Of a DNA stretch of 64,000 bases, positions 6,595 through 14,421 are shown in pieces. Each line of letters starts with the position of its first letter. Position 1 is the stretch's first letter. The stretch comes from Rhodospirillales bacterium URHD0017 (lineage in GTDB: Bacteria; Pseudomonadota; Alphaproteobacteria; Reyranellales; Reyranellaceae). The stretch lies in the NCBI GenBank assembly GCA_900110395.1, contig FODP01000008.1, positions 62,001 to 126,000 on the forward strand, given 5' to 3'. The notes beneath the pieces were generated by a model. The model saw only the letters and a list, made by a program, of their open reading frames with translations, had not been told where the DNA came from and made no database searches. The position numbers and the translations under genes are program-made.

Positions 6595-7503
6595 ATGGCC
6601 GAGCCGATCTTATACGAGGCGCTGCCGTCGGGCATCGCCCGCATCGTCCTCAACCGCGCCGACACGAGGAACGCGCAGGACACGGCGTTCCTCTACGCCC
6701 TGAACGACGCCTTCGACCGCGCCGCGCAGGACGACGCGGTGAAGGTGATCGTGCTCTCGGCCAACGGTCCGCATTTCTCTTCCGGTCACGACCTGCGCGA
6801 GGTCGACGGCCATGGCAACATGCGCAAGCACGAGACGGTGGGTACGTGGTCGGGCTTCGGCAAGCCGGGGGTTGAAGCGCAGTACGCGCGCGAGCAGGAA
6901 ATCTACGTCGGTTTCTGCGAGCGCTGGCGCAACATCCCCAAGCCGACGATGGCGCTGGTCCAGGGCAAGGTGATCGCGGGCGGCCTGATGCTGATCTGGC
7001 CGTGCGACCTGATCGTCGCTTCGGAGGACGCCGAGTTCCTCGACCACACGGTGGCGATGGGCGTGGGCGGGGCGGAGTTCTTCGCCCATCCCTGGGAGCT
7101 CGGCGTGCGCAAGGCCAAGGAGTTCTTGTTCACCGCCGACTGGATCGGCGCGAAGGAGGCGCATCGGCTCGGCATGGTGAACCATGTCGTACCCCGCGCC
7201 GAGCTCGAGGCGTTCGGGCTCGCCATGGCCGAGCGCATCGCCCAGAAGCCGCTCTTCGCGCTGAAACTCACCAAGCAGGCGATCAATGCCGCCCAGGACG
7301 CCCAGGGCCGGGTGAGCGCCATGCAGACCTCCTTCGCACTGCATCACCTGGCGCATGCCCACAACATGCTGGCCCACGGCAAGCTGGTGGACCCCACGGG
7401 CTTGATGCCGGCGATCAAGAAGCATCAAAAACCGGCGTCATCCCGAGCCGAAGGCGAGGGACCTTTGGGCGACGCGAAAGGTCCCTCGCTGCGCTCGGGA
7501 TGA
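6595..7503 (+). CDS. Enoyl-CoA hydratase/isomerase family protein
   Basis: Crotonase-fold enzyme acting on acyl-CoA thioesters. ARIVLNRADTRNAQD, then the oxyanion-hole motif FSSGHDLREV near residues 62-71, then KPTMALVQGKVIAGGLMLIW (second oxyanion loop) and the C-terminal LKLTKQAINAAQDAQGR are diagnostic. An insertion around residues 75-105 (VDGHGNMRKHETVGTWSGFG) is longer than in standard FadB-type hydratases. About 22 C-terminal residues (after AIKKHQKPA) and the stop codon come from a palindromic repeat (7437-7504), so the ancestral protein probably ended near residue 280. The substrate is not predictable. Confidence 0.9.
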   Translation: MAEPILYEALPSGIARIVLNRADTRNAQDTAFLYALNDAFDRAAQDDAVKVIVLSANGPHFSSGHDLREVDGHGNMRKHETVGTWSGFGKPGVEAQYAREQEIYVGFCERWRNIPKPTMALVQGKVIAGGLMLIWPCDLIVASEDAEFLDHTVAMGVGGAEFFAHPWELGVRKAKEFLFTADWIGAKEAHRLGMVNHVVPRAELEAFGLAMAERIAQKPLFALKLTKQAINAAQDAQGRVSAMQTSFALHHLAHAHNMLAHGKLVDPTGLMPAIKKHQKPASSRAEGEGPLGDAKGPSLRSG

Positions 7504-7504
7504 C
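7437..7504. repeat. Palindromic repeat of the 'gtcatcccgagc' type overlapping a gene end
   Basis: GTCATCCCGAGC (7437-7448) is perfectly inverted at 7493-7504 (GCTCGGGATGAC). Inner arms gcgagggacctttgggcg and gaaaggtccctcgc pair further. It provides the last codons and the TGA of the upstream hydratase gene and may also act as a transcription terminator. Confidence 0.85.
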
Positions 7505-7553
7505 ATCGGGCGCTCTTGCTACGGGCGGCGGTTTCTGTATTTTCCGCGCCACC

Positions 7554-8603
7554 ATGAAGCCCCAGAACATCGTCCCCAAGAACATCGCCATCGTCGGCGC
7601 TACCGGCGCGGTCGGCGTAGAGATCCTCCGCGTCCTCGAGCGACGGAACTTCCCGGTCGCTTCCCTCAAGCTGCTCGCCTCGGCCCGCTCGGTCGGCAAG
7701 ACGCTCGAGTTCAAAGGCAAGCCGTACAAGGTGGAAGAGTTGAAGGCGGACGCCTTCAAGGGCGTCGACATCGCCTTCTTCTCGGCCGGCGCCACGCGCA
7801 GCCGCGAGTTCGTGCCTGCGGCGAAAGCAGCGGGCTGCGTCGTCGTCGACAACTCGTCGGCCTTCCGCATGGATCGGGACACGCCGCTGGTCGTGCCCGA
7901 GGTGAACGGCGGCGACTTGGCGAAGCACAACGGCGTCGTCGCCAACCCCAACTGCACCGCCGCCATCCTGTCGGTCGCGGTGTGGCCGATCCATCAGGCC
8001 GCCGGCGTGAAGCGCATCATCGTCTCGACCTATCAGTCGGCGTCGGGCGCCGGCGCCGCCGCCATGCAGGAACTGGAGGACCAGGCGCGCGACTTCTCGG
8101 CGGGCAAGGAGATCAAGCGCTCGGTGTTCCCGCACCAGATCGCCTTCAACGTCTTCTCGCACAACACCAAGATCGCCGAGAACGGCTACAACGAGGAAGA
8201 GAACAAGGTCGTCGAAGAGACGCGCAAGATGTTCCATCTGCCCGAGCTGCCGATCGCGCCGACCTGCATCCGCGTGCCGGTGCTGCGCGCCCACTCCGAG
8301 GCGATCACGCTCGAGCTCGAGAAGCCGCTGTCGCCCGCCGAAGCGCGCGCCATCCTGGCCAAGGCGCCGGGCGTGAAGCTGGTCGACGACGCCGCCAACA
8401 ATCATTTCCCGATGCCGCTCGAGGCCAGCGGCGATCTCGACGTCCATGTCGGCCGCATTCGCCGCGACCTCTCCAATCCCAACGGCCTGATGCTATGGGT
8501 GGCGGGCGATCAGCTGCTGAAGGGCGCCGCCTGGAACGCCGTGCAGATCGCCGAGGAGCTGGCCAAGCTCTCGGTCAAGCCGGGAGCGATGGCGGCGGAG
8601 TAG
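7554..8603 (+). CDS. asd: Aspartate-semialdehyde dehydrogenase
   Basis: NADPH-dependent reduction of L-aspartyl-4-phosphate to aspartate-4-semialdehyde, the branch point to Lys/diaminopimelate, Met and Thr. The 349-aa protein has the N-terminal Rossmann motif NIAIVGATGAVGVEILRVLE, the active-site Cys134 in NPNCTAAILSVAVWPI, the SASGAGAAAMQELE loop, and RVPVLRAHSEAI, which carries substrate-binding Arg and the catalytic His. The length matches the short (Gram-positive/alphaproteobacterial type) Asd. The ATG at 7554 has no strong ribosome binding site. It stands alone between a repeat and a convergent hcp-like gene. Confidence 0.96.
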   Translation: MKPQNIVPKNIAIVGATGAVGVEILRVLERRNFPVASLKLLASARSVGKTLEFKGKPYKVEELKADAFKGVDIAFFSAGATRSREFVPAAKAAGCVVVDNSSAFRMDRDTPLVVPEVNGGDLAKHNGVVANPNCTAAILSVAVWPIHQAAGVKRIIVSTYQSASGAGAAAMQELEDQARDFSAGKEIKRSVFPHQIAFNVFSHNTKIAENGYNEEENKVVEETRKMFHLPELPIAPTCIRVPVLRAHSEAITLELEKPLSPAEARAILAKAPGVKLVDDAANNHFPMPLEASGDLDVHVGRIRRDLSNPNGLMLWVAGDQLLKGAAWNAVQIAEELAKLSVKPGAMAAE

Positions 8604-8608
8604 ATTGC

Positions 8609-9046
8609 TCAGCGAATGCAGTGGGTGCCGGGGCCGGCATTCAATCCCTTCATGAACCCTTCGGCATGACCCGAGACGTCCGGGCCGGTGCCATGCGTAT
8701 CGTAGGTCATCTTCGTGAAGTTCAGCGTAACGCTCGCCGTGGTGCCGGGCTGAAACCTGGAGACGGTGGCGTTTTGCAGTGTGTAGGTGAGGTAGGGCGC
8801 GTCTGATTTCACGAAGTCGATCTGGATCGTCAGTCCTTCGCCGTACAAGGATTGCTTCCACAACGCCATCGATGCGGAATCCATCGACTTCGTGATCGTG
8901 ATTTCCGACACGGCACCGGATGCAGGCGATCTGGATTGCCCCATCTGAACGCTCGACAGCTCGATCCACTTCTCGTACCCCTTCGCGGTGGCGTCTCCGG
9001 TCATGATCGGCAGGCCTTTCCTGGTGATCTTCATGTAGAACGGCAT
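8609..9046 (-). CDS. Hcp1-family (type VI secretion tube/effector-like) protein, orphan
   Basis: 145 aa, MPFYMKITRKGLPIMTGDAT at the start, then WIELSSVQMGQSRS, SEITITKSMDSASMALWKQS and a C-terminal VTLNFTKMTYDTHGTG. This is the order and spacing of Hcp proteins, whose hexameric rings form the type VI secretion tube and can carry effectors. It is slightly shorter than typical Hcp (about 160-170 aa). AAGGAAAT precedes the ATG at 9044-9046. No other type VI gene is nearby, so it may serve a distant locus or have another role. It converges with asd, separated by 5 bases. Confidence 0.78.
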   Translation of the reverse strand: MPFYMKITRKGLPIMTGDATAKGYEKWIELSSVQMGQSRSPASGAVSEITITKSMDSASMALWKQSLYGEGLTIQIDFVKSDAPYLTYTLQNATVSRFQPGTTASVTLNFTKMTYDTHGTGPDVSGHAEGFMKGLNAGPGTHCIR

Positions 9047-9170
9047 CGCGATTTCCTTGCGGCGGGTCGGACCGATATCTGTCCCACCAAATCGGATGAC
9101 ACGCATGGAGCCGAGCTTTTGAAAACCTTGGTTTTTTCTGAAGATTTCGTCTCGCTGCGGAGTAGACCCG

Positions 9171-10073
9171 TCAGCGGGCCGATCGGACTTGCGCAAACTG
9201 GTCGGCGGGTTGGCCGACCCACCTGGTGATGCTGGCGCGGATGACCTCGAACACCATGCGGCCATCGCTCGTCCGACTATCAGACGAGTAGAAATGGGTG
9301 CCACCCGGCACGCAGGCCCATTCCACTTGTCGTCCCGCCGCTGAAAACTGTCGCTCGACCTCGGGCACGAACGCGCAGACATAGTCGAGATCGCACTCGC
9401 CGGAGATCATCAGCAGGGGCGGGAGCGGCCGTGCACCTGCGGACGCCAGGTAGGCCGCGGCATCTACCGGCACTAGCGGCGCGGAGATGGAAAGGACTCC
9501 GGCCACGCCGACATGCTTGCCGTAGGCGGCATAGGCGGCACACCGGCCGCCCGCCGAGAAACCGCCCAGCACGATCCGCCCGGGATCGATGCCATAGTCG
9601 CCGTGGTGGGTTTTGACGAAGCGTACGGCGTCGGCGACGTCGTCGACCGCGGCCTCCATGACGCGGGCCATGTCGCTCGGCCCGATCGGCGGCAGGCCCA
9701 TTTCGGCGCGCACCACATCGACGCGCGACATCGGCACCTGGTCGGGCCGCGTCAGCACCGGTTGGCGACTCGGCTCCGGATCCGTCTGTGCAAGCCGGTA
9801 CTGCACGGAGAACGAGGGCCAGCCGAGCGCGGCAAAGCGGCGGCAATAGTCGGCGGTTGTCGTATTGCGGCCGGCGCCGCGGTCGTCTTCCTTCGATCCA
9901 CGATGAAAGGCGCCGCCATGAGCGAGCACCAGGGCCGGCGCCGGCGTGGCGCCGGGAAAGGCGGGCAGATAGGCGTCGAGCTTGAGCGACACAACCTGCA
10001 TTGGCCCTTCGCCCTTGTTGTAGCCGATGCGGGCCTGGGCAAAGACGATGTCACGCTCTGTGCGGATGCTCAT
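9171..10073 (-). CDS. Alpha/beta hydrolase, hormone-sensitive-lipase/carboxylesterase type
   Basis: 300-aa hydrolase of the esterase/lipase group. VLAHGGAFHRGS supplies the HGG oxyanion motif (about residues 51-53). VLGGFSAGGRCAAYAAYG has the nucleophile elbow GFSAG. The acid residue is probably in SGECDLDYV and the His is in CVPGGTHFYSS. A long insertion between residues 95 and 145 contains conserved-looking MGLPPIGPSDMARVMEAAVD. No signal peptide. Its start lies one base after the stop of the LLM-class oxidoreductase, so the two are translated from one transcript; a catabolic or lactone/ester-cleaving role beside a monooxygenase is plausible. Confidence 0.85.
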   Translation of the reverse strand: MSIRTERDIVFAQARIGYNKGEGPMQVVSLKLDAYLPAFPGATPAPALVLAHGGAFHRGSKEDDRGAGRNTTTADYCRRFAALGWPSFSVQYRLAQTDPEPSRQPVLTRPDQVPMSRVDVVRAEMGLPPIGPSDMARVMEAAVDDVADAVRFVKTHHGDYGIDPGRIVLGGFSAGGRCAAYAAYGKHVGVAGVLSISAPLVPVDAAAYLASAGARPLPPLLMISGECDLDYVCAFVPEVERQFSAAGRQVEWACVPGGTHFYSSDSRTSDGRMVFEVIRASITRWVGQPADQFAQVRSAR

Positions 10074-10074
10074 C

Positions 10075-11028
10075 CTAGATCTTCTCGATCACGGCCTTCC
10101 TGAACCGCTTCATCTCCGCCAGCGTGGCGGCCGCGTCGGGCCGCCCGCCGAAGTCGACGTCGATCGCCGTGACGCCGATCTCCTTCAGGGCGCGAAAGTC
10201 GGCGATGATGTCGGCCTCGCTGCCCGAGAACAGCCGGCGCTCGCCGTCCGTCGCCTTGGGCGGCACGGCGGCACCGTAGCGCTTCACGCGAAAGCACACG
10301 CCCACCGAGTCCGGCTTGCGTCCGGCCTCGGCGACGGCCTTGCGCAGGCGGCCGATGCCGGCTTTCAGCCGCGGCAAGGTGTCGAGCAGGTGCTTGTTGT
10401 TGGAGCCGATCGGATACCAGGCATCGCCGACGCGCGCGACGCGGCGCAGGGAGGGGCCGGCCTCGCCGCCGACCCAGATCGGCAAGGGCTTCTGTATCGG
10501 CTTGGGCTCCAGCACGATGCCGTCGAACTTGGTGTAGCGCCCGGAGAAGCGCGGCGCCGCCTCGCTCCACAGCACGCGGAAGGTGTCGATGTATTCGTCG
10601 GTCACCGCGCCGCGTTCCTCGAACGGCGTCGTCACCACGGCGTCGAACTCGGTCTTCAGCCAGCCCGCGCCGATGCCGACGACCAGCCGTCCGCCCGACA
10701 GCACGTCGAGTGTCGCCAGCATCTTGGCGGCGAGCACGGCCGGCCGGTGCGGCACCACCAGCACGGCCGCGACCAGCCGGATGCGCGACGTCTTCGCCGC
10801 GATCCAGGTCATGCCGACGATCTGCTCGTGCCGCTCGAGCGGCGCGTCCTCGTAGAACTGGCCGGATTCGGAGTACGGGTAGCCCGGCACCTTGGTGTTG
10901 GGCAGCACGACGTGGTCGGTCAGTGTCAGGTAGTCGAAGCCCATGGCCTCGCCTTCGCTGGCGAGCCGCGTCATGTCGGCGACGGCCGACAGCGGGCCGG
11001 AATTCGGCAGGTTGAACCCGATCTGCAT
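10075..11028 (-). CDS. LLM-class (luciferase-like, F420/FMN-dependent) oxidoreductase
   Basis: 317-aa TIM-barrel flavin/F420 enzyme. Typical features: MQIGFNLPNSGPLSA start, EGEAMGFDYLTLTDHVVLP (about residues 27-45), AAKTSRIRLVAAVLVVPHRP, AKMLATLDVLSGGRLVVGIG near residues 108-127, and KPLPIWVGGEAGPSLRRVAR. The length and the IGAGWLKTEFDA motif fit the TIGR03619-like F420-dependent subgroup, but the cofactor cannot be settled from sequence. GGGGAG lies nine bases before the ATG at 11026-11028. It heads a two-gene unit with the alpha/beta hydrolase and is divergent from an oxygenase gene 109 bases away. Confidence 0.9.
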   Translation of the reverse strand: MQIGFNLPNSGPLSAVADMTRLASEGEAMGFDYLTLTDHVVLPNTKVPGYPYSESGQFYEDAPLERHEQIVGMTWIAAKTSRIRLVAAVLVVPHRPAVLAAKMLATLDVLSGGRLVVGIGAGWLKTEFDAVVTTPFEERGAVTDEYIDTFRVLWSEAAPRFSGRYTKFDGIVLEPKPIQKPLPIWVGGEAGPSLRRVARVGDAWYPIGSNNKHLLDTLPRLKAGIGRLRKAVAEAGRKPDSVGVCFRVKRYGAAVPPKATDGERRLFSGSEADIIADFRALKEIGVTAIDVDFGGRPDAAATLAEMKRFRKAVIEKI

Positions 11029-11137
11029 GGCTTGTGCTCCCCGACGGCACGCCTGTCGGAACGCTCCGCAGGCGGGTTTTGAACAGTGGTGATCGGGGCC
11101 ACTATAGTCGAGCGATGGAAAGCCGAGGAAACGCTTG

Positions 11138-12319
11138 ATGCAGAATCCAGTTTCGCCAGTCGTTGCCAGCCCGCAGGAGCGGGCGCGCGCCGTGCAGGCA
11201 GTGCTGGACAAGGACGGGCCGGAGATGGACCGCCGCCGCGAGCTCACGCAGGAGGTCGTCGACGCGCTGGCGCGCCAGGACCTGCTGCGCATGCTGCTGC
11301 CCAAGAGCATGGGCGGGCAGGAGGTCAATCTCGTCGACTACGCCAAGGCTTGCGAGGCGCTGGCCTGGGCCGACGCCAGCACCGCCTGGTTCGTCAACCA
11401 GTCGAACGTGTCGATGGCGACCTCGGCGGCGTCGATGCCGCACGACGCCGCGGCGAAGATATTCGAAGGCCCCTATGCCGGCCTGGCGTGGGGCGCGCGC
11501 CACGACAAGAGCAAGGCGATCCGGGTCGACGGCGGCTATCGGCTGACCGGCACCTGGAGCTTTGCCAGCGGCGGGCGCCACACCAGGCTGCTGGGCGCAC
11601 ACAGCGCCGTGCAGAACCCCGACGGCACGCCGCACATCCGCTACGGCCGGCCGGACGACCGCTCGTTCGTCTTCCTGCGCTCACAGGCCAAGATCATCGA
11701 CGACTGGCACGTGCTCGGCCTGCGCGGCACCGGCAGCGACAGCTACTCGGTCGAGGACCTGTTCGTGCCCGACGCCCATGCGCCGGCGCGCGACATCGCT
11801 GACGAGCGGCGCGAGAAGGGGCCGCTCTATCCGATCGGCTCGACCTTGCTGTATGCCAGCGGCTTCTGCAGCGTCACCATCGGCATCGCGCGGCGCATGC
11901 TCGACACCTACGTGACGGTGGCCAAGGGCCGGCACAGCCGCGCCTCGCCAACCGCCATGGCCAACAACCAGGCCATTCATCGCGAGATGGCGATCCTCGA
12001 GGCACGCCTGTCGGCAACGCGCGCTTTCCTGCATGAGGCGGTGGGCCAGGTCTACGACGCCTCGGCCAACGGCACGCTCGACGTCGACCTGCGCGTGCGC
12101 CTGAGACTCGCCACGACCTGGGGCATGAACGAGGCGACCGACGTCTCGATCGCCTGCTATCGCGGCGCCGGCACCATGGCGATCTCCGAGAAGGCGCCCT
12201 TCGAGCGCCGCTTCCGCGACGCCATGAGCGCCAGCCAGCACCTGCAGGGCATGTGGCCGCATGCGGAGATGGTCGGCCGCCATCTGATCGGCGCGGACAA
12301 CGTGGTCCAGTTCATCTGA
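11138..12319 (+). CDS. Acyl-CoA-dehydrogenase-fold flavin monooxygenase/hydroxylase (HsaA/DszC-like)
   Basis: 393-aa protein with the three-part acyl-CoA dehydrogenase fold. ELTQEVVDALARQDLLRMLL and PKSMGGQEVNLVDYAKACEA (N-terminal helical domain), GYRLTGTWSFASGGRHTRLL (beta domain, flavin site) and GLRGTGSDSYSVEDLFVPDA are typical. The C-terminal helical part (HREMAILEARLSATRAFLHE) lacks the classic catalytic Glu context of true dehydrogenases. Size and motifs fit the type II subgroup (Acyl-CoA_dh_2) of FMN-dependent hydroxylases that need a separate flavin reductase. Divergent from the LLM-class gene, so the three neighbours may form one oxidative catabolic unit. Confidence 0.85.
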   Translation: MQNPVSPVVASPQERARAVQAVLDKDGPEMDRRRELTQEVVDALARQDLLRMLLPKSMGGQEVNLVDYAKACEALAWADASTAWFVNQSNVSMATSAASMPHDAAAKIFEGPYAGLAWGARHDKSKAIRVDGGYRLTGTWSFASGGRHTRLLGAHSAVQNPDGTPHIRYGRPDDRSFVFLRSQAKIIDDWHVLGLRGTGSDSYSVEDLFVPDAHAPARDIADERREKGPLYPIGSTLLYASGFCSVTIGIARRMLDTYVTVAKGRHSRASPTAMANNQAIHREMAILEARLSATRAFLHEAVGQVYDASANGTLDVDLRVRLRLATTWGMNEATDVSIACYRGAGTMAISEKAPFERRFRDAMSASQHLQGMWPHAEMVGRHLIGADNVVQFI

Positions 12320-12324
12320 CTCTT

Positions 12325-12470
12325 GGACCGCGGGCCTCCAGGCCCGCTCATTGCTGGGAGCGCGCCACTCCGTGGCGCTCATGCGCTGTGGGATCCACGA
12401 AGACGCGACACGGAGTGGCGCGCTCCCGGCAAAGACGAAGACCATGAGCGGGCCTGGAGGCCCGCGGTCC
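12325..12470. repeat. 146-bp nested palindrome between convergent genes
   Basis: Outer arms 12325-12350 and 12445-12470 are perfect 26-bp inverted copies carrying the 'gcgggcctccaggcccgc' module. Inner arms 12356-12374 and 12409-12427 are perfect 19-bp copies of 'gggagcgcgccactccgtg'. It sits between the converging stops of the oxygenase gene (12319) and the Crp-type regulator (12479) and could terminate both. Confidence 0.9.
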
Positions 12471-12478
12471 GGCAAGAC

Positions 12479-13219
12479 CTACTCGCGCACGATCACGTTC
12501 AGCAGCGAGGAGTGCACCTTGAGGTGGCCGTTGTATTCGATCAGGCCGAGCTTGCGGAACTTGTTCATGAAGTAGTTGATGCGTGAGCGCGTGGTGCCGA
12601 CGCGCGCCGCCATCACCTCCTGGCTGATCGGCGTCGCCACCGTGCGCAGCTCGGCTTCCTGCCCGACCTGGGCCAGCATGATCAGGAGGCGCGCCAGCCG
12701 CTTCTCGCTGGAATTGAACAGCTGGTCGACCAGGTCCGATTCGATCTGGCTGTTGCGCAGCAGCAGGTAGGCCATGAAGCGCTGCGACATCTCGGGATGC
12801 TCATGGATGGCCCGGACCATGGTTTCGGCATCGACGCGGATGATGGTCGCCTCGGTCGAGGCGCGGGCCGACGCCAGGTGGACCGGCTGGCCGCCGAGGC
12901 AGCCCTCGCCGACGAAGCTGCCCGGCCCGAGCAGGCCGACGACGCGCTCCTTGCCCTGGCTCGACACGACGCTGAGCTCGATGTGGCCCTGCTGGATGTA
13001 ATAGACCGCGTTGCACTTGGTGCCCTGCCGGAAGATGTAGCTCTTGGGCCGGTAGGTCGTGATCGTCTTGCCGGCACCGACCGATGTCAGGAACAGCTCG
13101 GTGTCGAAATCCTTCGACGGCCTGGTTCTGGCTCTTGCTTTCCTGTCCGGTCCGCTACGCGTCTTTTCGCCGTTCCTCGCTCTTGCTGTGCCGCCTGCTG
13201 GCATCCACTCCGCTCCCAA
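12479..13219 (-). CDS. Crp/Fnr-family transcriptional regulator
   Basis: 246 aa. An Arg/Lys-rich, low-complexity first 35 residues precede a cyclic-nucleotide-binding fold (about 45-155: FRQGTKCNAVYYIQQGHIEL, LLGPGSFVGEGCLGG) and a C-terminal winged helix-turn-helix (about 180-240: TPISQEVMAARVGTTRSRIN, FMNKFRKLGLIEYNGHLKV). The Cys cluster of FNR is absent, so it is not an Fe-S oxygen sensor; the effector is unknown. A later start (after the low-complexity part) is possible. An inverted GACTGTTC/GAACAGTC element lies upstream and could be an autoregulatory operator. Confidence 0.87.
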   Translation of the reverse strand: MGAEWMPAGGTARARNGEKTRSGPDRKARARTRPSKDFDTELFLTSVGAGKTITTYRPKSYIFRQGTKCNAVYYIQQGHIELSVVSSQGKERVVGLLGPGSFVGEGCLGGQPVHLASARASTEATIIRVDAETMVRAIHEHPEMSQRFMAYLLLRNSQIESDLVDQLFNSSEKRLARLLIMLAQVGQEAELRTVATPISQEVMAARVGTTRSRINYFMNKFRKLGLIEYNGHLKVHSSLLNVIVRE

Positions 13220-13249
13220 GCTCTTTTGAGTTCGGCGGGAACTCCGCCG

Positions 13250-13286
13250 GACTGTTCACTATTGGACAGTTCGCTTTTGAACAGTC
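13250..13286. promoter_or_regulatory. Inverted repeat, candidate operator upstream of the Crp-type gene
   Basis: GACTGTTC at 13250-13257 is exactly inverted as GAACAGTC at 13279-13286, with a third related copy (GGACAGTTC, 13264-13272) between. It lies in the 195-base region between the divergent Crp-type gene and the 78-aa gene. Spacing suggests a regulator-binding region rather than a terminator. Confidence 0.35.
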
Positions 13287-13347
13287 GGGGAAAATTTTGC
13301 CGCGTAGTCTTGGACGGATCAAGAGCGAGGTTAGCGGAGGGCGGTCG

Positions 13348-13374
13348 CGTCCGCCCACCGTGTGTGGGCGGACG
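13348..13374 (+). promoter_or_regulatory. Perfect 11-bp hairpin in the leader of the 78-aa gene
   Basis: CGTCCGCCCAC (13348-13358) pairs with GTGGGCGGACG (13364-13374) around a 5-base loop, 40 bases before the ATG at 13415. No T-run follows, so it is not a classical terminator; a leader structure or regulatory stem is more likely. Confidence 0.4.
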
Positions 13375-13414
13375 GCGATCAGGTCGATGCGATCTCAATG
13401 GAAGAGGGTCTGTC

Positions 13415-13651
13415 ATGCCCATCTCGCAGGAACATATTATTGCCGGCCGGTCCTACCGCACCGCAGCCAACGAACTGCGCGAAGTCAGTGCCATTGAACA
13501 GGACGAGGTCGTTTACCATTCGCTGTTCCCCGGAGCCGCCGGCCTGATGGTGAGGACGCACGCCAAGCGCGTCGCGCTCATCCGCTTCGCCGCCGAGGCC
13601 CAGACCGAGGTCGAGCGGCCCCTGCATGGCGCTGGCCGCGCACCGGCTTGA
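13415..13651 (+). CDS. Small hypothetical protein, 78 aa
   Basis: MPISQEHIIAGRSYRTAANE, then LREVSAIEQDEVVYHSLFPG and LMVRTHAKRVALIRFAAEA. Predicted small beta-rich soluble protein with no signal or membrane segment; no family recognised. The ATG at 13415 has GAGGG eight bases upstream. The same frame stays open far upstream against the Crp-type gene, but that part is antisense shadow. Divergent from the Crp-type regulator with shared upstream elements. Confidence 0.55.
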   Translation: MPISQEHIIAGRSYRTAANELREVSAIEQDEVVYHSLFPGAAGLMVRTHAKRVALIRFAAEAQTEVERPLHGAGRAPA

Positions 13652-13930
13652 ATGCCGGGTCGCCTCGACCCGGCACGCCGCGTGGCAAAAGTCACGGCAG
13701 GACGATCGCCTGCAAACGATCGATGTCCAGGTTCATGTCGATGCAGCAGGTCAGCGGTGACGCTGCCGGCACAGGCGGGGAACGTGATTGCGCGGGGTAT
13801 AGGCCGGCCACGCAGACGCGTGTTCAATTCTGCACAGATTTTGCCTTCCAGCCGGAAGCAACTGCGAGTCTTACGCCAGCGTTCACCTCTTGAGGCGTCT
13901 CAGGACGCGACCTGTTTGCTGGGTGCGTTC

Positions 13931-14287
13931 ATGGCTTCGCCACTGGTTCTTATCGTTGAAGATGAAGTGTTGGTACGTTTGAATGCAGTATTCCATTTGG
14001 AAGAAGCAGGTTTCGACACGCTTCAAGCCGGCAACGCAGATGAAGCTATTGCCCTCCTCGAATCGCGAAAAGACATCACGGTTGTATTTACCGACATCCA
14101 AATGCCGGGAAGCATGGACGGCTTGAGGCTCGCGCACGCTATTCGGGACCGCTGGCCGCCGATCGAGCTGGTAGTGACATCCGGCCTCGAGCGAGTCCCA
14201 AAGGAGGATTTGCCGGAACGAGGCCACTTCCTCAGCAAGCCCTACGACGGACCGATGCTGGTCGAAAAAATGCAGTCCCTTGTCTAG
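13931..14287 (+). CDS. Single-domain response regulator (CheY-like receiver)
   Basis: 118 aa, receiver domain only. LVLIVEDEVLVRLNAVFHLE holds the acidic pocket, VFTDIQMPGSMDG the phospho-acceptor Asp, VVTSGLE the Thr/Ser switch and FLSKPYDGPMLV the conserved Lys. There is no output domain, so it probably works in a phosphorelay or by protein contact. Codons are unusually AT-rich for the window (GTT CTT ATC GTT GAA GAT GAA at the start), hinting at different origin or weak selection. No kinase gene is adjacent. Confidence 0.88.
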   Translation: MASPLVLIVEDEVLVRLNAVFHLEEAGFDTLQAGNADEAIALLESRKDITVVFTDIQMPGSMDGLRLAHAIRDRWPPIELVVTSGLERVPKEDLPERGHFLSKPYDGPMLVEKMQSLV

Positions 14288-14421
14288 GGTCTGGCTCCTC
14301 TAGCGTCTGGCCGTCTGCGCGGCGGCCGTGGCCGCCGCTGGCGATCATGCCCGGTACGACAGGCACTGACTCCGAGCGGAAATCGCTCTAGCCTCCGGTA
14401 TCGGAGAGGGAGATAGCTCGC

